Shown piece after piece: positions 7,386 through 14,920 of a stretch of 25,942 nt of DNA (position 1 is the first letter of the stretch; every line of letters starts with the position of its first letter). The stretch is from a virus. The stretch lies in IMG/VR virus record IMGVR_UViG_3300044511_000092, positions 1 to 25,942 of that record; one strand, given 5' to 3'. The notes beneath the pieces are model-generated. The model was not told where the DNA came from and did not search any database. It worked only from the letters and a program-made list of their open reading frames with translations. A program made the translations under genes and the position numbers.

Positions 7386-7832
7386 TCAGAACAAATCGAC
7401 AGTACCGGGCTGAAGAATGCTGAATTGGAATCCTTCGTAGCTGCCCGGCTTATTTTTCTTGTCGGGCGGCAACGGACGGCCCTCTCTCGACCTAATAGTC
7501 CAACAATAGACCTTTCGATTGTTCTTGAAGAACTCGATATACGAAAGGTTGTTGGAGCCAAGAAAGGCACGACCAACCTTACAAACAACGGCAAAAGGTA
7601 GAAACGGCGCAAATGAAGACTGCACCTGAAAAGACTCTAAGAAGTATTCACCGTAGTCCGCCTTACTGAAACAAACAGACAAGTCATAGCCATCTACCGC
7701 AAAGCTGCGGTGCTTGAACAGCAAAACGTCCTGCTCCACCCGGAAATCAACGACCGGGAAGGTATAGGGCACCAGCATGTCTGCCATTGCCCTCATCTCA
7801 GCAACTTCTTCTCTCAATGCTTTGGCTACCAT
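7386..7832 (-). CDS. Hypothetical protein
   Basis: The 148-residue protein (MVAKALREEVAEMRAMADML...) has a helical first 20 residues, then a mixed domain with many aromatics (YTFPVVDFRVEQDVLLF, YGEYFLESFQVQSSF). No signature motif or membrane segment was found. It lies 15 bases downstream of the amidoligase-like gene and is probably transcribed with it. Amidoligases are often found with small partner genes, but I cannot assign a role. Confidence 0.65.
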   Translation of the reverse strand: MVAKALREEVAEMRAMADMLVPYTFPVVDFRVEQDVLLFKHRSFAVDGYDLSVCFSKADYGEYFLESFQVQSSFAPFLPFAVVCKVGRAFLGSNNLSYIEFFKNNRKVYCWTIRSREGRPLPPDKKNKPGSYEGFQFSILQPGTVDLF

Positions 7833-7847
7833 TGAGATTATATAGCA

Positions 7848-8882
7848 TCACAGAATGTAGTTCTTGGCGAACAACCTCTCTTCACGAGAATCAGTGATCT
7901 CCTGCTCGCTCATTGCTGACTTAAGATAGTCTAAGAATTCTGAGCGAGCCATAGCCCGTCCTTTGTTCGACCAGACACCCGGAAGATCCGCATCCCAGCC
8001 ATGCTGTAAACACCGGCCAAGCATCCATTGCTTCACTTGACCGAGCCCACCAGAAAGAGGCTCGTCGAACTTAAGAAGCTTGAATACATCCTTTGGGTCC
8101 AACCAGAGCAAACCAGTAGACGGATCGCCTTCTTTGTACTCGTTGGGCAAAGGCCGGTCCTTCGTGACCTCGACAAAGTGTAAGATGAACCTGATCCAGT
8201 TCTTTGTGAAATACGGGTCCAAGCAAGCATCATTCTCGGCGATGCGAAATTCCAACGTCTGTTTTCGGGCATTGCGCATGGTGAAACCGCCGCCCTTGAT
8301 GAAGTGATAGGCATTGATCGAGTAATACTTGAAGCCAGAGACGCGATTGATGATCTCGTCTGGGTCCATCGGGAAAGTGTCCCAAAACAAATCAGTCATT
8401 CCTATGAACTGACAATACCGATTGTTCTTACGGAAAGGCGGGAAACAGTCATAGATGACATGCTCACACTTAATGTAATGGGCTATCACAGATGCCAGTT
8501 GGTCGCGGTTCAAGTCAGCAATGTTGACATGAACGTGCATCGAGCAACGCTTGTCAGACCGGATCTCATGCTGGTTGAGCGCCCGGATCACCCGAAGCAA
8601 AGAACGTAAGCCCTTCCACCCCTTCAAAACAGGCGTGCAAACTTCTATGCCACAACTAGAATCTGGTTTGACAACCCAGCAATCGTTGTTATGCGTGTAG
8701 TGCCAGCCGTCGATCTGCACCTTCTTTCTTAGAAGTTTGCTAATCATACAAGCTACGACCTCCGCACCGAGCGGGATCTCACCATTATCTTCATTCAGCT
8801 TTTTAATAATTCCGTCGAACGTGTTCAGTTCTATCTCGACTCCGAACCTTCTTAGGAAATGGCAATCAAGTACCCTATCCAT
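7848..8882 (-). CDS. Amidoligase-like enzyme
   Basis: The 344-residue protein shows the pattern of the amidoligase family, a GCS/glutamine synthetase-like fold. RFGVEIELN is near the N-terminus (about 12-20), and CWVVKPDSSCGIEVCTPVL follows at about 68-86. Next come the histidine pair CSMHVHVNIA (about 113-122), NNRYCQFIG, and TLEFRIAENDAC (about 211-222), a conserved E-x-R pattern. Such enzymes join an amine to a carboxylate using ATP. Proposed roles include peptide tagging and cell-wall modification, and phage and plasmid copies are known. The substrate is unknown. A near-consensus promoter sits immediately upstream. Confidence 0.75.
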   Translation of the reverse strand: MDRVLDCHFLRRFGVEIELNTFDGIIKKLNEDNGEIPLGAEVVACMISKLLRKKVQIDGWHYTHNNDCWVVKPDSSCGIEVCTPVLKGWKGLRSLLRVIRALNQHEIRSDKRCSMHVHVNIADLNRDQLASVIAHYIKCEHVIYDCFPPFRKNNRYCQFIGMTDLFWDTFPMDPDEIINRVSGFKYYSINAYHFIKGGGFTMRNARKQTLEFRIAENDACLDPYFTKNWIRFILHFVEVTKDRPLPNEYKEGDPSTGLLWLDPKDVFKLLKFDEPLSGGLGQVKQWMLGRCLQHGWDADLPGVWSNKGRAMARSEFLDYLKSAMSEQEITDSREERLFAKNYIL

Positions 8883-8890
8883 GAACTACG

Positions 8891-8919
8891 ATTCTATGTA
8901 TAATGCGGCTTGCTGTCAA
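8891..8919 (-). promoter_or_regulatory. Sigma70-like promoter of the amidoligase-like gene
   Basis: On the minus strand TTGACA (8914-8919) and TAGAAT (8891-8896) are separated by exactly 17 bases. The expected transcript start falls about at or within three bases of the ATG at 8882, giving an almost leaderless mRNA. A plus-strand TATAAT at 8899-8904 overlaps it but lacks a -35. Confidence 0.75.
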
Positions 8920-8944
8920 CCTGCATTGGATTTGAGGGACCAGA

Positions 8945-9415
8945 ATGAACGAAAGATGCCTATTGATCAAGACAAAAGACGGCAGACGACTTCTAACACA
9001 TGAGAAGAACCTGCCGTCGCTCATAGAATTCGCCAAGACCTTCAAGGTGGAAATCTACCTTGTTGAACCAGAAGAAAACCAAACCATCCTTGAACTAAAA
9101 CCCTTGACTTCTGCTATTTGCTCATCTGACAACTCAGATCCGCCAAAATACAGGAAGATCGAGCGCGTCTTCCCGAAGTCAAAACGAACGCGGAAGACGA
9201 TTCTTGCTGATGCCCAGAAGATCGACAGGTACATCCAAAAGCGTCTGACGACAGGAAAGCCAGTCAGCCTCAAGGAACTGAAAAAGAAATACAAGGAACA
9301 CAAGCTTACAGATGCCTGCCTGTGTAATCATCTCACAGTAGTCCGAAAGCTACTGTCAGCGCAAGGCCACACGTTCAGGAAAATCGCTGCGGGGACATAT
9401 TGTTTAAGCAACTGA
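8945..9415 (+). CDS. Hypothetical basic protein
   Basis: The 156-residue protein has GAGGGA seven bases before its ATG. The first 50 residues look like a small alpha/beta unit (CLLIKTKDGRRLLTHEKNLP). Then come a basic linker (PKYRKIERVFPKSKRTRK) and a C-terminal helical part with a winged-helix-like ending (LTDACLCNHLTVVRKLLSAQ, GHTFRKIAAGTYCLSN). DNA binding is plausible from the charge and helix pattern but is inference. It is the first of two coupled plus-strand genes: its TGA overlaps the ATG of the next (TGATG). Confidence 0.7.
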   Translation: MNERCLLIKTKDGRRLLTHEKNLPSLIEFAKTFKVEIYLVEPEENQTILELKPLTSAICSSDNSDPPKYRKIERVFPKSKRTRKTILADAQKIDRYIQKRLTTGKPVSLKELKKKYKEHKLTDACLCNHLTVVRKLLSAQGHTFRKIAAGTYCLSN

Positions 9416-9819
9416 TGAATTGGTTTCGAGGCCCCGCTGAGGAGAACCTCAAAGTGGAAGAAATCGAAGAACTGAGAGGACAGGAAGTGCATTTCGGACG
9501 ACATGGGCTGGTCGAACTGCCTAACGGGGCCATCGTCGAGCTAGGAGAGCCCTACATCCCGCACGCCGAAGTGGTTAGCAACTCAGATATGTTTTTTGTG
9601 CCGGACCAAGAAATAGAACTCGAACTCGATATGGTCTGGCAAGGCGACCTCTCTTTCCTCGACAATCCCGACATACAATATCGGGCAAGGCGCTACATCC
9701 CCCAAGAAATCCTTGATCTTGCCCTCCTCGAAGACTTCGACGACTACGATGAGTACCATAAAAAAAGGCAAGCGGCCAATCCTGACCGCTTGCCTTATGA
9801 TCCACGCGAAGGCTTTTAG
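9415..9819 (+). CDS. Hypothetical acidic protein
   Basis: The start is the ATG at 9415, overlapping the previous stop as TGATG; an in-frame TTG lies 15 bases earlier. The 134-residue protein is acidic (VEEIEELRGQEVHF, QEIELELDMVWQG, LLEDFDDYDEYHKK) and ends PYDPREGF. No family is recognised. Its last 60 bases contain, on the other strand, the terminator of the convergent recombinase gene, and the stops overlap by four bases. Confidence 0.7.
   Translation: MNWFRGPAEENLKVEEIEELRGQEVHFGRHGLVELPNGAIVELGEPYIPHAEVVSNSDMFFVPDQEIELELDMVWQGDLSFLDNPDIQYRARRYIPQEILDLALLEDFDDYDEYHKKRQAANPDRLPYDPREGF
9760..9796 (-). terminator. Terminator of the RecA/UvsX gene, inside a convergent gene
   Basis: A perfect 11-bp stem (9765-9775 with 9786-9796, ten-base loop) is followed on the minus strand by about seven T residues. 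It lies 20-56 bases past the recombinase stop, within the coding end of the plus-strand gene. Confidence 0.85.
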
Positions 9820-11075
9820 TCCTCCAGCGTCTCTTCGTCCTTCTCGTCGTCTGGCAGTTCCGCTTCGACGGGATTCCCGTCCAGATCGAAGTTGACGGGC
9901 TTCTCGCGGAAGTCGCCGCTCTCCGTGGCGAACAGGCCACCACCCCACTTGTCGAGGTAGCCCTGAACATCCTCGGCACAGGTGCCGTCAATCAGTTTCG
10001 GGCAGTCCATCAGCACAGCCACCGGCACCCGGTTCTCTGCCTTCGCCGCCTTGAACTTGTACTCCGTCCGCGTGTCGGGCAGGTAGTCTTTGGCGACTTC
10101 GTAGTTGCCAGCACCCTTCTGCACGATGCGTTCGCTTTCGAGCAGTGGGTTGAGCAAGCCGCTGAGCGGGTCAACGCCTTCCTCGAAGTAGAGCTTCACG
10201 TCGTCCGCGATAATGAACGGACGGCAGGTGCGGTTCTTGACATTGCGGACCTGCATGTTGATGCCAGCGAACTTCTCCAACTTGGCGTGCTCGATCTTCT
10301 TCTTGGCCTGCGTGCGGAACCGCAGCGAAGCATAGAACTTCACGGCGTTGCCACCCGGCGTAGTCTCTGGCGAGCCGTAGAGCACGCCGATCTTGTCACG
10401 CACTTGGTTGATCAGGTAGACGGTCACGTCATTCTCAGCGACCATCGACTGGAGCTTGCGCATCTCAGCAGAGATGATACGGGCACGTTCCCCCGGCTGC
10501 TCCTGACGACCCACGATCTTCTTCCACTCGGTCGGGCTGAAGTCCATAGGCAGGTTGTTCTCCCTTAGCTCGCGCTCGCAGGGCGGCACGGTCAGTGAGT
10601 CGAACATGACGTAGATGGGCTTGCGCTCACGCTTGAGTTCCTTGTCCCTATCGCGGATCGCCTTTACCGCGACGTGGATCTGCCTGAAGGCACGTTCCAG
10701 TGACGATGGTGCGTAGCGGAGCACGCGCTTCAGGTTCAAGTGACTGACCTTCTGCATGAATTCGCCGTTCGAGGCGTTCTCGCAGTCGAGCAGGATGGCC
10801 CAGCCGTCCATCTGCTGACAACCGAACAAACCGTTCGCGCCGATCAGAGACTTGCCGGACGCTTCCGGGCCGAAGGCTTCAATGATTCTGCCACCCGGTA
10901 GGCCACCGATGATGAACTTGCCAGAGCAGGAATAGTTGATGGCGAGATTGCCAGTGTCGATGTAGAACCTAACGCTCTCCAATTGGTCGAGCGTGTCGCC
11001 GCCTGTTTCCTCTGCCAGAGCCGCGTACTCAGCGTCGAGATTGTTGAGTTGGTCTCCTTGTTTCTTCTTTGCCAT
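9816..11075 (-). CDS. RecA/UvsX-type recombinase
   Basis: The 419-residue protein carries the RecA core: Walker A GPEASGKS at 69-76, Walker B as VMFDSLT near 167, and a near-diagnostic RecA stretch, LINQVRDKIGVLYGSPETTP then GGNAVKFYASLR (about 237-268). The C-terminal region is acidic (ELPDDEKDEETLED), as in RecA. It polymerises on single-stranded DNA and drives strand exchange. Its neighbours, a gp32-like SSB and a coiled-coil protein upstream, plus a possible UvsY-like protein at 17651, fit a T4-like recombination module. GGAGG precedes the ATG by about ten bases. It has its own terminator. Confidence 0.95.
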   Translation of the reverse strand: MAKKKQGDQLNNLDAEYAALAEETGGDTLDQLESVRFYIDTGNLAINYSCSGKFIIGGLPGGRIIEAFGPEASGKSLIGANGLFGCQQMDGWAILLDCENASNGEFMQKVSHLNLKRVLRYAPSSLERAFRQIHVAVKAIRDRDKELKRERKPIYVMFDSLTVPPCERELRENNLPMDFSPTEWKKIVGRQEQPGERARIISAEMRKLQSMVAENDVTVYLINQVRDKIGVLYGSPETTPGGNAVKFYASLRFRTQAKKKIEHAKLEKFAGINMQVRNVKNRTCRPFIIADDVKLYFEEGVDPLSGLLNPLLESERIVQKGAGNYEVAKDYLPDTRTEYKFKAAKAENRVPVAVLMDCPKLIDGTCAEDVQGYLDKWGGGLFATESGDFREKPVNFDLDGNPVEAELPDDEKDEETLED

Positions 11076-11181
11076 GATGGGTATTCCTCCAAAAGAACTG
11101 ATGACTCATCTTCGCATAATGGGTTGACCTCCTTGAACGGGCGGACAACTTTTCGGATTCATTAAGACGCGATGCGCAAAA

Positions 11182-11215
11182 AGAAAGGGGCGATGGGTTA
11201 ACACCGCCCCTTTCT
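11182..11215 (-). terminator. Terminator of the SSB gene
   Basis: A perfect 11-bp stem (11182-11192 with 11205-11215, 12-base loop) is followed by TTTTTGCG on the minus strand, just past the SSB stop. It separates the SSB transcript from the recombinase gene. Confidence 0.88.
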
Positions 11216-11229
11216 GGGAATCAGGCTTG

Positions 11230-12255
11230 TTAGCCTTCCATCTCTTCGAGTTGCTTGAGGAAGTCCTCGTCTTCGATGGCGAGGGTCTCCTTCTTCGCTG
11301 CTGTGGCCTCGGCCTGAGCCGGGGGAGCAGCGGTCTCGGTCTTGCTGGTTGGCACACCAGCGGGGACCGTCACCTTCACAGCGGTCGGAGCTTTGGCCTC
11401 TTCGTCAACCTCGTCCTCACCCTTCGCACGCCACTTGGCGTCGAACTCCTCGGTGTTGAACGTCTCGGCGTCGTCTGGGATCAGGCCACGGTGAATGGCG
11501 AGTTCCTTTTCGAGATAGTCGAGTTCCTTCGGGTTGCGGAGCTTCGTCAAGTCGTGCAGGTTCTCCTGCCAGAGTTTGAGTTCCTCGACCGTACCGGCAG
11601 GGCTCGGGTTGCGAGCGAAGCCAGAGCGTTCGTACTTCGGGAAGCCCTCGGAGCCAGCCGTGACTTCCTTGCGAATGATGAAGTCCCAGCCGTTCTTCGG
11701 ATCGGTGATGTTGCCCAGCTTGCTGTCCGGGTCGCCATCTTCGCCGACGATGGCCTTGATGATGAGCTTGTGGAGGATCTTGCCGACCGAGAGGATTCTC
11801 GGGCCGACGTTCTTGAGTTCCTTGCCGTCCACCACCATCGAACGCACGATGGCGTTGTAGTAGTAGCGTTCGACGGGCTTGATGCTGCGGGCCTCGTCCT
11901 TCAGCTTCTCAGCCTCAGCGCCGCGACCAGCCTTCTCCAGCTTGTCGATCTGCTTCCACAGGCTGCTGTAGTAATCGCAGATCGGGCAGTCCACGTTGCG
12001 ATCCCACTTGCCGTTGACCAGCGGGCGGGGGCAGTGAACCTTGCGTCCGTTCATCGTGTGGACGCGGTTGTATTGGAACAACTTGCCACCCTTGATCGGG
12101 GGCAGGACGCGGACGGCCACGCTACCGGTCTGACCGGGCTTGACCTCTGGCATCGGGACGAACTGGTCGAGAAAACTCGCCGAGCCTCCCTGTTCCTTCA
12201 GGCGGGCATCCTCGCCCACCATTTCTTCCAAATTGAGTGTTCCGAATTCGCTCAT
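11230..12255 (-). CDS. gp32-like single-strand DNA-binding protein
   Basis: The 341-residue protein resembles T4 gp32 in layout. It has an N-terminal segment, then a core with a zinc-type Cys/His cluster (HTMNGRKVHCPRPL, then DRNVDCPICDYYSS, about 66-96) and aromatic-rich strands (VERYYYNAIVRSMV). An alanine/proline-rich linker and an acidic tail (LAIEDEDFLKQLEEMEG) end it. Such proteins coat single-stranded DNA and recruit the helicase, polymerase and UvsX through the acidic tail. A good promoter and a 5' hairpin lie upstream and a strong terminator lies downstream, so it can be expressed as a single-gene unit. Confidence 0.88.
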   Translation of the reverse strand: MSEFGTLNLEEMVGEDARLKEQGGSASFLDQFVPMPEVKPGQTGSVAVRVLPPIKGGKLFQYNRVHTMNGRKVHCPRPLVNGKWDRNVDCPICDYYSSLWKQIDKLEKAGRGAEAEKLKDEARSIKPVERYYYNAIVRSMVVDGKELKNVGPRILSVGKILHKLIIKAIVGEDGDPDSKLGNITDPKNGWDFIIRKEVTAGSEGFPKYERSGFARNPSPAGTVEELKLWQENLHDLTKLRNPKELDYLEKELAIHRGLIPDDAETFNTEEFDAKWRAKGEDEVDEEAKAPTAVKVTVPAGVPTSKTETAAPPAQAEATAAKKETLAIEDEDFLKQLEEMEG

Positions 12256-12281
12256 GATCGTTCTCCGTATTCTTAAAGTAG

Positions 12282-12315
12282 GTTCACCGTGTTTGAGTTG
12301 TTGCTCACTGTGAAC
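12282..12315 (-). promoter_or_regulatory. 5' leader hairpin of the SSB mRNA
   Basis: A 10-bp stem with one mismatch (12282-12291 with 12306-12315, 14-base loop) begins about where the SSB promoter would start transcription. It could stabilise the mRNA or serve as a site for self-control by the SSB, as gp32 controls its own mRNA. The role is inferred. Confidence 0.5.
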
Positions 12316-12321
12316 GATGAT

Positions 12322-12350
12322 CTTATACTTCTTTTCGGAGAACTGGTCAA
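12322..12350 (-). promoter_or_regulatory. Sigma70-like promoter of the SSB gene
   Basis: On the minus strand TTGACC (12345-12350) and TATAAG (12322-12327) are separated by exactly 17 bases. The site lies in the gap between the coiled-coil protein gene and the SSB gene. Confidence 0.75.
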
Positions 12351-12356
12351 GGCACT

Positions 12357-12902
12357 TTAGCCTTCAGTAAGAATTTCCTCTTCGGCGGGCTGATCCGACT
12401 TAATCAATTCCACGTCCGCGACTGGTGCCTTTATTACAGAAACCTCGGCAATCTCTTCCGTGCCGCCGCCCATTCCGGCTGTCGGCTGATCGAGCGCCGC
12501 CATTTGGCCGCTCAGTTCTTTGGACTGTGCAACGAGCTTGTTGTGCAGGAACGACAACTTGTCTTCGAGAGTCTCCTGCCCAGCACCTTCGAGTTCCTTG
12601 TTCAGAGCTTCCTTCTTGGCGTGCTCCTTCTTGTACTCATCTTCCAGTGCCTTAAGGATATTGCAATTCTTTTCCAACTGCGAGAGCGTCTTGTCGTCCA
12701 TCTTAAGGAACACGTCGTCCGCCCAAATGTTGAGATCGCCCATCTCCTTTTGGAGCTTCTTGATTCTCTTGAGTCTACGGAACTCAGCAGTCTCTTCTTG
12801 CCGCGCGGCGGTGGCCTTAGCCTGTCGCGCCAACTTTGCCTTGAGGTTCTTCTGATCGCGTTCCTTACGCTTCCTGAGCTTCTTCTGTTCTTTCGATGAC
12901 AT
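12357..12902 (-). CDS. Coiled-coil hypothetical protein
   Basis: From the ATG at 12902, 181 residues (MSSKEQKKLRKRKERDQKNL...). Purine-rich AAGGAAAGGA sites support this start over a longer frame from 12932. The first 60 residues are extremely basic and helical, followed by long heptad-like stretches (LSQLEKNCNILKALEDEYKK, LEDKLSFLHNKLVAQSKEL). The C-terminus is acidic. This suggests a coiled-coil protein with a nucleic-acid-binding N-terminus. No family is recognised. It precedes the SSB and recombinase genes, so a replication or scaffolding role is possible but unproven. Confidence 0.7.
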   Translation of the reverse strand: MSSKEQKKLRKRKERDQKNLKAKLARQAKATAARQEETAEFRRLKRIKKLQKEMGDLNIWADDVFLKMDDKTLSQLEKNCNILKALEDEYKKEHAKKEALNKELEGAGQETLEDKLSFLHNKLVAQSKELSGQMAALDQPTAGMGGGTEEIAEVSVIKAPVADVELIKSDQPAEEEILTEG

Positions 12903-13062
12903 CTTCGTTGTCCTTTCCTTGTGGAATTGCAACCCCCAGAATGCAGGGGTTTTCGGCCATCACCTTCATCTTAAGCTGTTCCAGCGCGGCCATTCTGAAG
13001 GAGATTTCCATCGCTTTGTACCGATTCTTGATCTTCCTTTGGTTCAACCAGTGATTTCTCAT
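12865..13062 (-). CDS. Small protein with MRNHWL start, tandem paralogue
   Basis: This 65-residue protein begins MRNHWLNQRKIKNRYKAMEI. AAGGAG lies about four bases before the ATG. It aligns over its first 47 residues with the protein of the next upstream gene: the same HWL start, basic stretch and a Met-rich helix (FRMAALEQLKMKVMAE). The two are therefore likely tandem duplicates. Its end overlaps the coiled-coil gene start by 38 bases. Function unknown. Confidence 0.6.
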   Translation of the reverse strand: MRNHWLNQRKIKNRYKAMEISFRMAALEQLKMKVMAENPCILGVAIPQGKDNEDVIERTEEAQEA

Positions 13063-13204
13063 TTTGCTCCTTAAAGATTAAGAAGTCACCAGATAGCATC
13101 ATCTCGATCCTTAAGAGTCTCTCCCAGCGCCGCATGGCCTCGGGAGAATACATTAAGTCACGAAGTCTTCTGCGACTCCTGCATCTTAACCAGTGGTTCT
13201 TCAT
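12971..13204 (-). CDS. Small protein with MKNHWL start, tandem paralogue
   Basis: The 77-residue frame begins MKNHWLRCRSRRRLRDLMYS with AGGG upstream. Residues 1-47 parallel the downstream paralogue, including a Met/Leu-rich helix (AMRRWERLLRIEMMLSGDF). The last 30 residues overlap the paralogue's start by 92 bases, an unusually long overlap, so this part may be accidental. The same MKNHWL beginning occurs again in the gene at 16474-16869. Function unknown. Confidence 0.5.
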   Translation of the reverse strand: MKNHWLRCRSRRRLRDLMYSPEAMRRWERLLRIEMMLSGDFLIFKEQNEKSLVEPKEDQESVQSDGNLLQNGRAGTA

Positions 13205-13219
13205 ATTTCGACCCTAAAC

Positions 13220-14170
13220 TTAGCGGGTGCGCTTTCCGGGTCGAATGTCCGGCATCTGTAACATATCTGCCGGGACCGTCCCATCATCTATGGGGATTCC
13301 CTGCGGAATAGCCATGCCAGCCATCTTAGGATCTGGCGCATCCATGTACATTTCGTCTTCGTAGGCGAGCTTGGGTTTTCTAACTCCCCTCCCGTTCTGT
13401 CCTGAAAACCCCAACTGCTTGTCTGCCATGAGACCCATGCCAGCACTCGTGAAGTATTTCTCGTCTACTTCTACGACTCTGTTCAGGTCATCTGTGACAG
13501 CAAGCCTCTGTGCGTCCAATCTTCCATCAGGACTCGGAATGACAGCGTGGACCGGATACTTCCGGTCGGGGGTGAACTTCAGCGAGAGCCGCTTGACTTC
13601 CTTCTCATAGAAGTACGGCTCGAAATAGACGTGGTACAAAACCTTCTTCGGATCGACTTTAGCCCGTGCCACAGCAGCAGTCTGCCGCTGAACCGGCACT
13701 GGCCTATTCGGATTGCCGTAGAGGTCTTCCATGCTCTGTTGGGCTCTGGCAGCAACGAGCGCTTCGTGTGGATGCTGGCCCGGAGCCACCGGCATGTTGG
13801 CGGGAACCACAGTGACCAGACCTTGTTGCGGCGGCTGGACCGGCTGCGGCTGCGCATCAGGCTCGCCCATGTCTTCGGCCACCATTTGTGCGGCCTCGTT
13901 GAACGAGAACTTCTTGTTCTTAAGGACAATGCCCCGACCATCCTTGCACTCCTTGAAGTTGAGTTCCTTGCGAACCAACTCGACAGCCTCCACATCGACA
14001 ACCCAGATGTCGCGGCGAGCCATCTGTGACATGATCACACCAGCCAGCTTCTCCAACGGAGTCTCATCGAAGGGCTTGCCGACTTTGACGAGCTTCTCTT
14101 CTTTGATTTCTGTATTGTAGCCACCTTCCTCTTTGCGTGGGTGGAAGATGAACTTGACTTCGTAACCCAT
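13220..14170 (-). CDS. Hypothetical protein with Pro/Gln-rich linker
   Basis: The 316-residue protein (MGYEVKFIFHPRKEEGGYNT...) has a compact N-terminal domain of about 100 residues, a linker rich in proline and glutamine (DAQPQPVQPPQQGLVTVVP), and a second domain from about residue 165 (VLYHVYFEPYFYEKEVKRLS). No family is recognised. AGAGGT lies before the ATG. Its length and two-domain build suggest a real, possibly virion or DNA-metabolism protein, but nothing assigns it. Confidence 0.75.
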   Translation of the reverse strand: MGYEVKFIFHPRKEEGGYNTEIKEEKLVKVGKPFDETPLEKLAGVIMSQMARRDIWVVDVEAVELVRKELNFKECKDGRGIVLKNKKFSFNEAAQMVAEDMGEPDAQPQPVQPPQQGLVTVVPANMPVAPGQHPHEALVAARAQQSMEDLYGNPNRPVPVQRQTAAVARAKVDPKKVLYHVYFEPYFYEKEVKRLSLKFTPDRKYPVHAVIPSPDGRLDAQRLAVTDDLNRVVEVDEKYFTSAGMGLMADKQLGFSGQNGRGVRKPKLAYEDEMYMDAPDPKMAGMAIPQGIPIDDGTVPADMLQMPDIRPGKRTR

Positions 14171-14185
14171 TGACTACCTCTTCTG

Positions 14186-14920
14186 TTACCTAGTTATGAC
14201 GCCGACGCCGTATCGAGTCTCGAAAACCTCGGGCTCCCGGTTCTTTACCCTACAGAACGCTTTGAAGGAGTCCTTCACGTCAGCTTCTTGTATATAGTCC
14301 ACAACTAATAATCCTTCCGGGTTGAGATAACGCCATAAGAACTCTAGGTAACGACTGGTTTTCTCGGCATTGTACTTCTCCGTCAACAGGCCCATGTCGA
14401 TCCGGTAGTCTGGATTGTTGTTCATTTCCAACATGCTGTCATTGAGCAACATAAACCCATACTTCCCCTCAGTCTGCCCGAACCGCTTGAGGTTGCTGGT
14501 AATGATTGAAGCTGGCGGCTTGATGTCATACGAGTCCATCGCCAACCAATCCTCAACCGTCTTGCAACCCTGCATGAAACAGGCACCAATCAGCCCAAGC
14601 TTCGCGCCGATCTGAACAACGCTCTTAGGTGTGGTCTGCGTCCCGAGGTAGTAATAGAAGGGGAAGTAGCGAGGATCGCCAAACGCCGGGGTATCCTTAG
14701 AAGAAACATCGAGAAACTTCAACGATCCCAGAAGATGATTTGAGTCAAGAAAGCCCCTATCGAGCTTTTCATTAAGATACACGGCATCCATACAAATAAA
14801 AAGAGTGTGGCAAACATAAAGTTCACCACACTCTCGGTAGATGGAGGTTATACGGGACTTCCATATCCCATTAGCCGCAGTAACGTGCTGTAAACCGTGA
14901 AAATGTTCTCGGTTCTGCAC
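14186..14920 (-). CDS. SAM-dependent methyltransferase-like protein
   Basis: The 244-residue frame starts at a GTG (14920). The core resembles a class I methyltransferase: SVVQIGAKLGLIGACFMQG (about 100-118) in place of the glycine-rich motif I, and LEFLWRYLNPEGLLVVDYIQ (about 192-211) like the strand-4 to strand-5 region. Motif I is degenerate, so activity is uncertain. A terminator-like hairpin with a T-run lies inside the first third (14803-14834). A later ATG at 14791, just past it, would give a shorter protein but has no ribosome-binding site. The GTG overlaps the TAG of a six-codon leader frame, suggesting coupled initiation. Confidence 0.5.
   Translation of the reverse strand: MQNREHFHGLQHVTAANGIWKSRITSIYRECGELYVCHTLFICMDAVYLNEKLDRGFLDSNHLLGSLKFLDVSSKDTPAFGDPRYFPFYYYLGTQTTPKSVVQIGAKLGLIGACFMQGCKTVEDWLAMDSYDIKPPASIITSNLKRFGQTEGKYGFMLLNDSMLEMNNNPDYRIDMGLLTEKYNAEKTSRYLEFLWRYLNPEGLLVVDYIQEADVKDSFKAFCRVKNREPEVFETRYGVGVITR
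14803..14834 (-). terminator. Terminator-like hairpin inside the methyltransferase-like gene
   Basis: A stem of about nine base pairs (GAGTGTGG paired with CCACACTC plus flank, 15-base loop) is followed by TTTTTATTTG on the minus strand. It lies about 90 bases into the coding frame, so it could act as an attenuator, or the true start could be further on. Confidence 0.55.

Noticed and set aside
8899-8904. Plus-strand TATAAT as the promoter of the 8945 gene
   Set aside because: No -35 at a suitable distance; the hexamer overlaps the spacer of the much better minus-strand promoter.
11227-12276. A 349-codon plus-strand frame opposite the SSB gene
   Set aside because: It is a shadow: the minus strand encodes a recognisable gp32-like protein with a promoter and a terminator.
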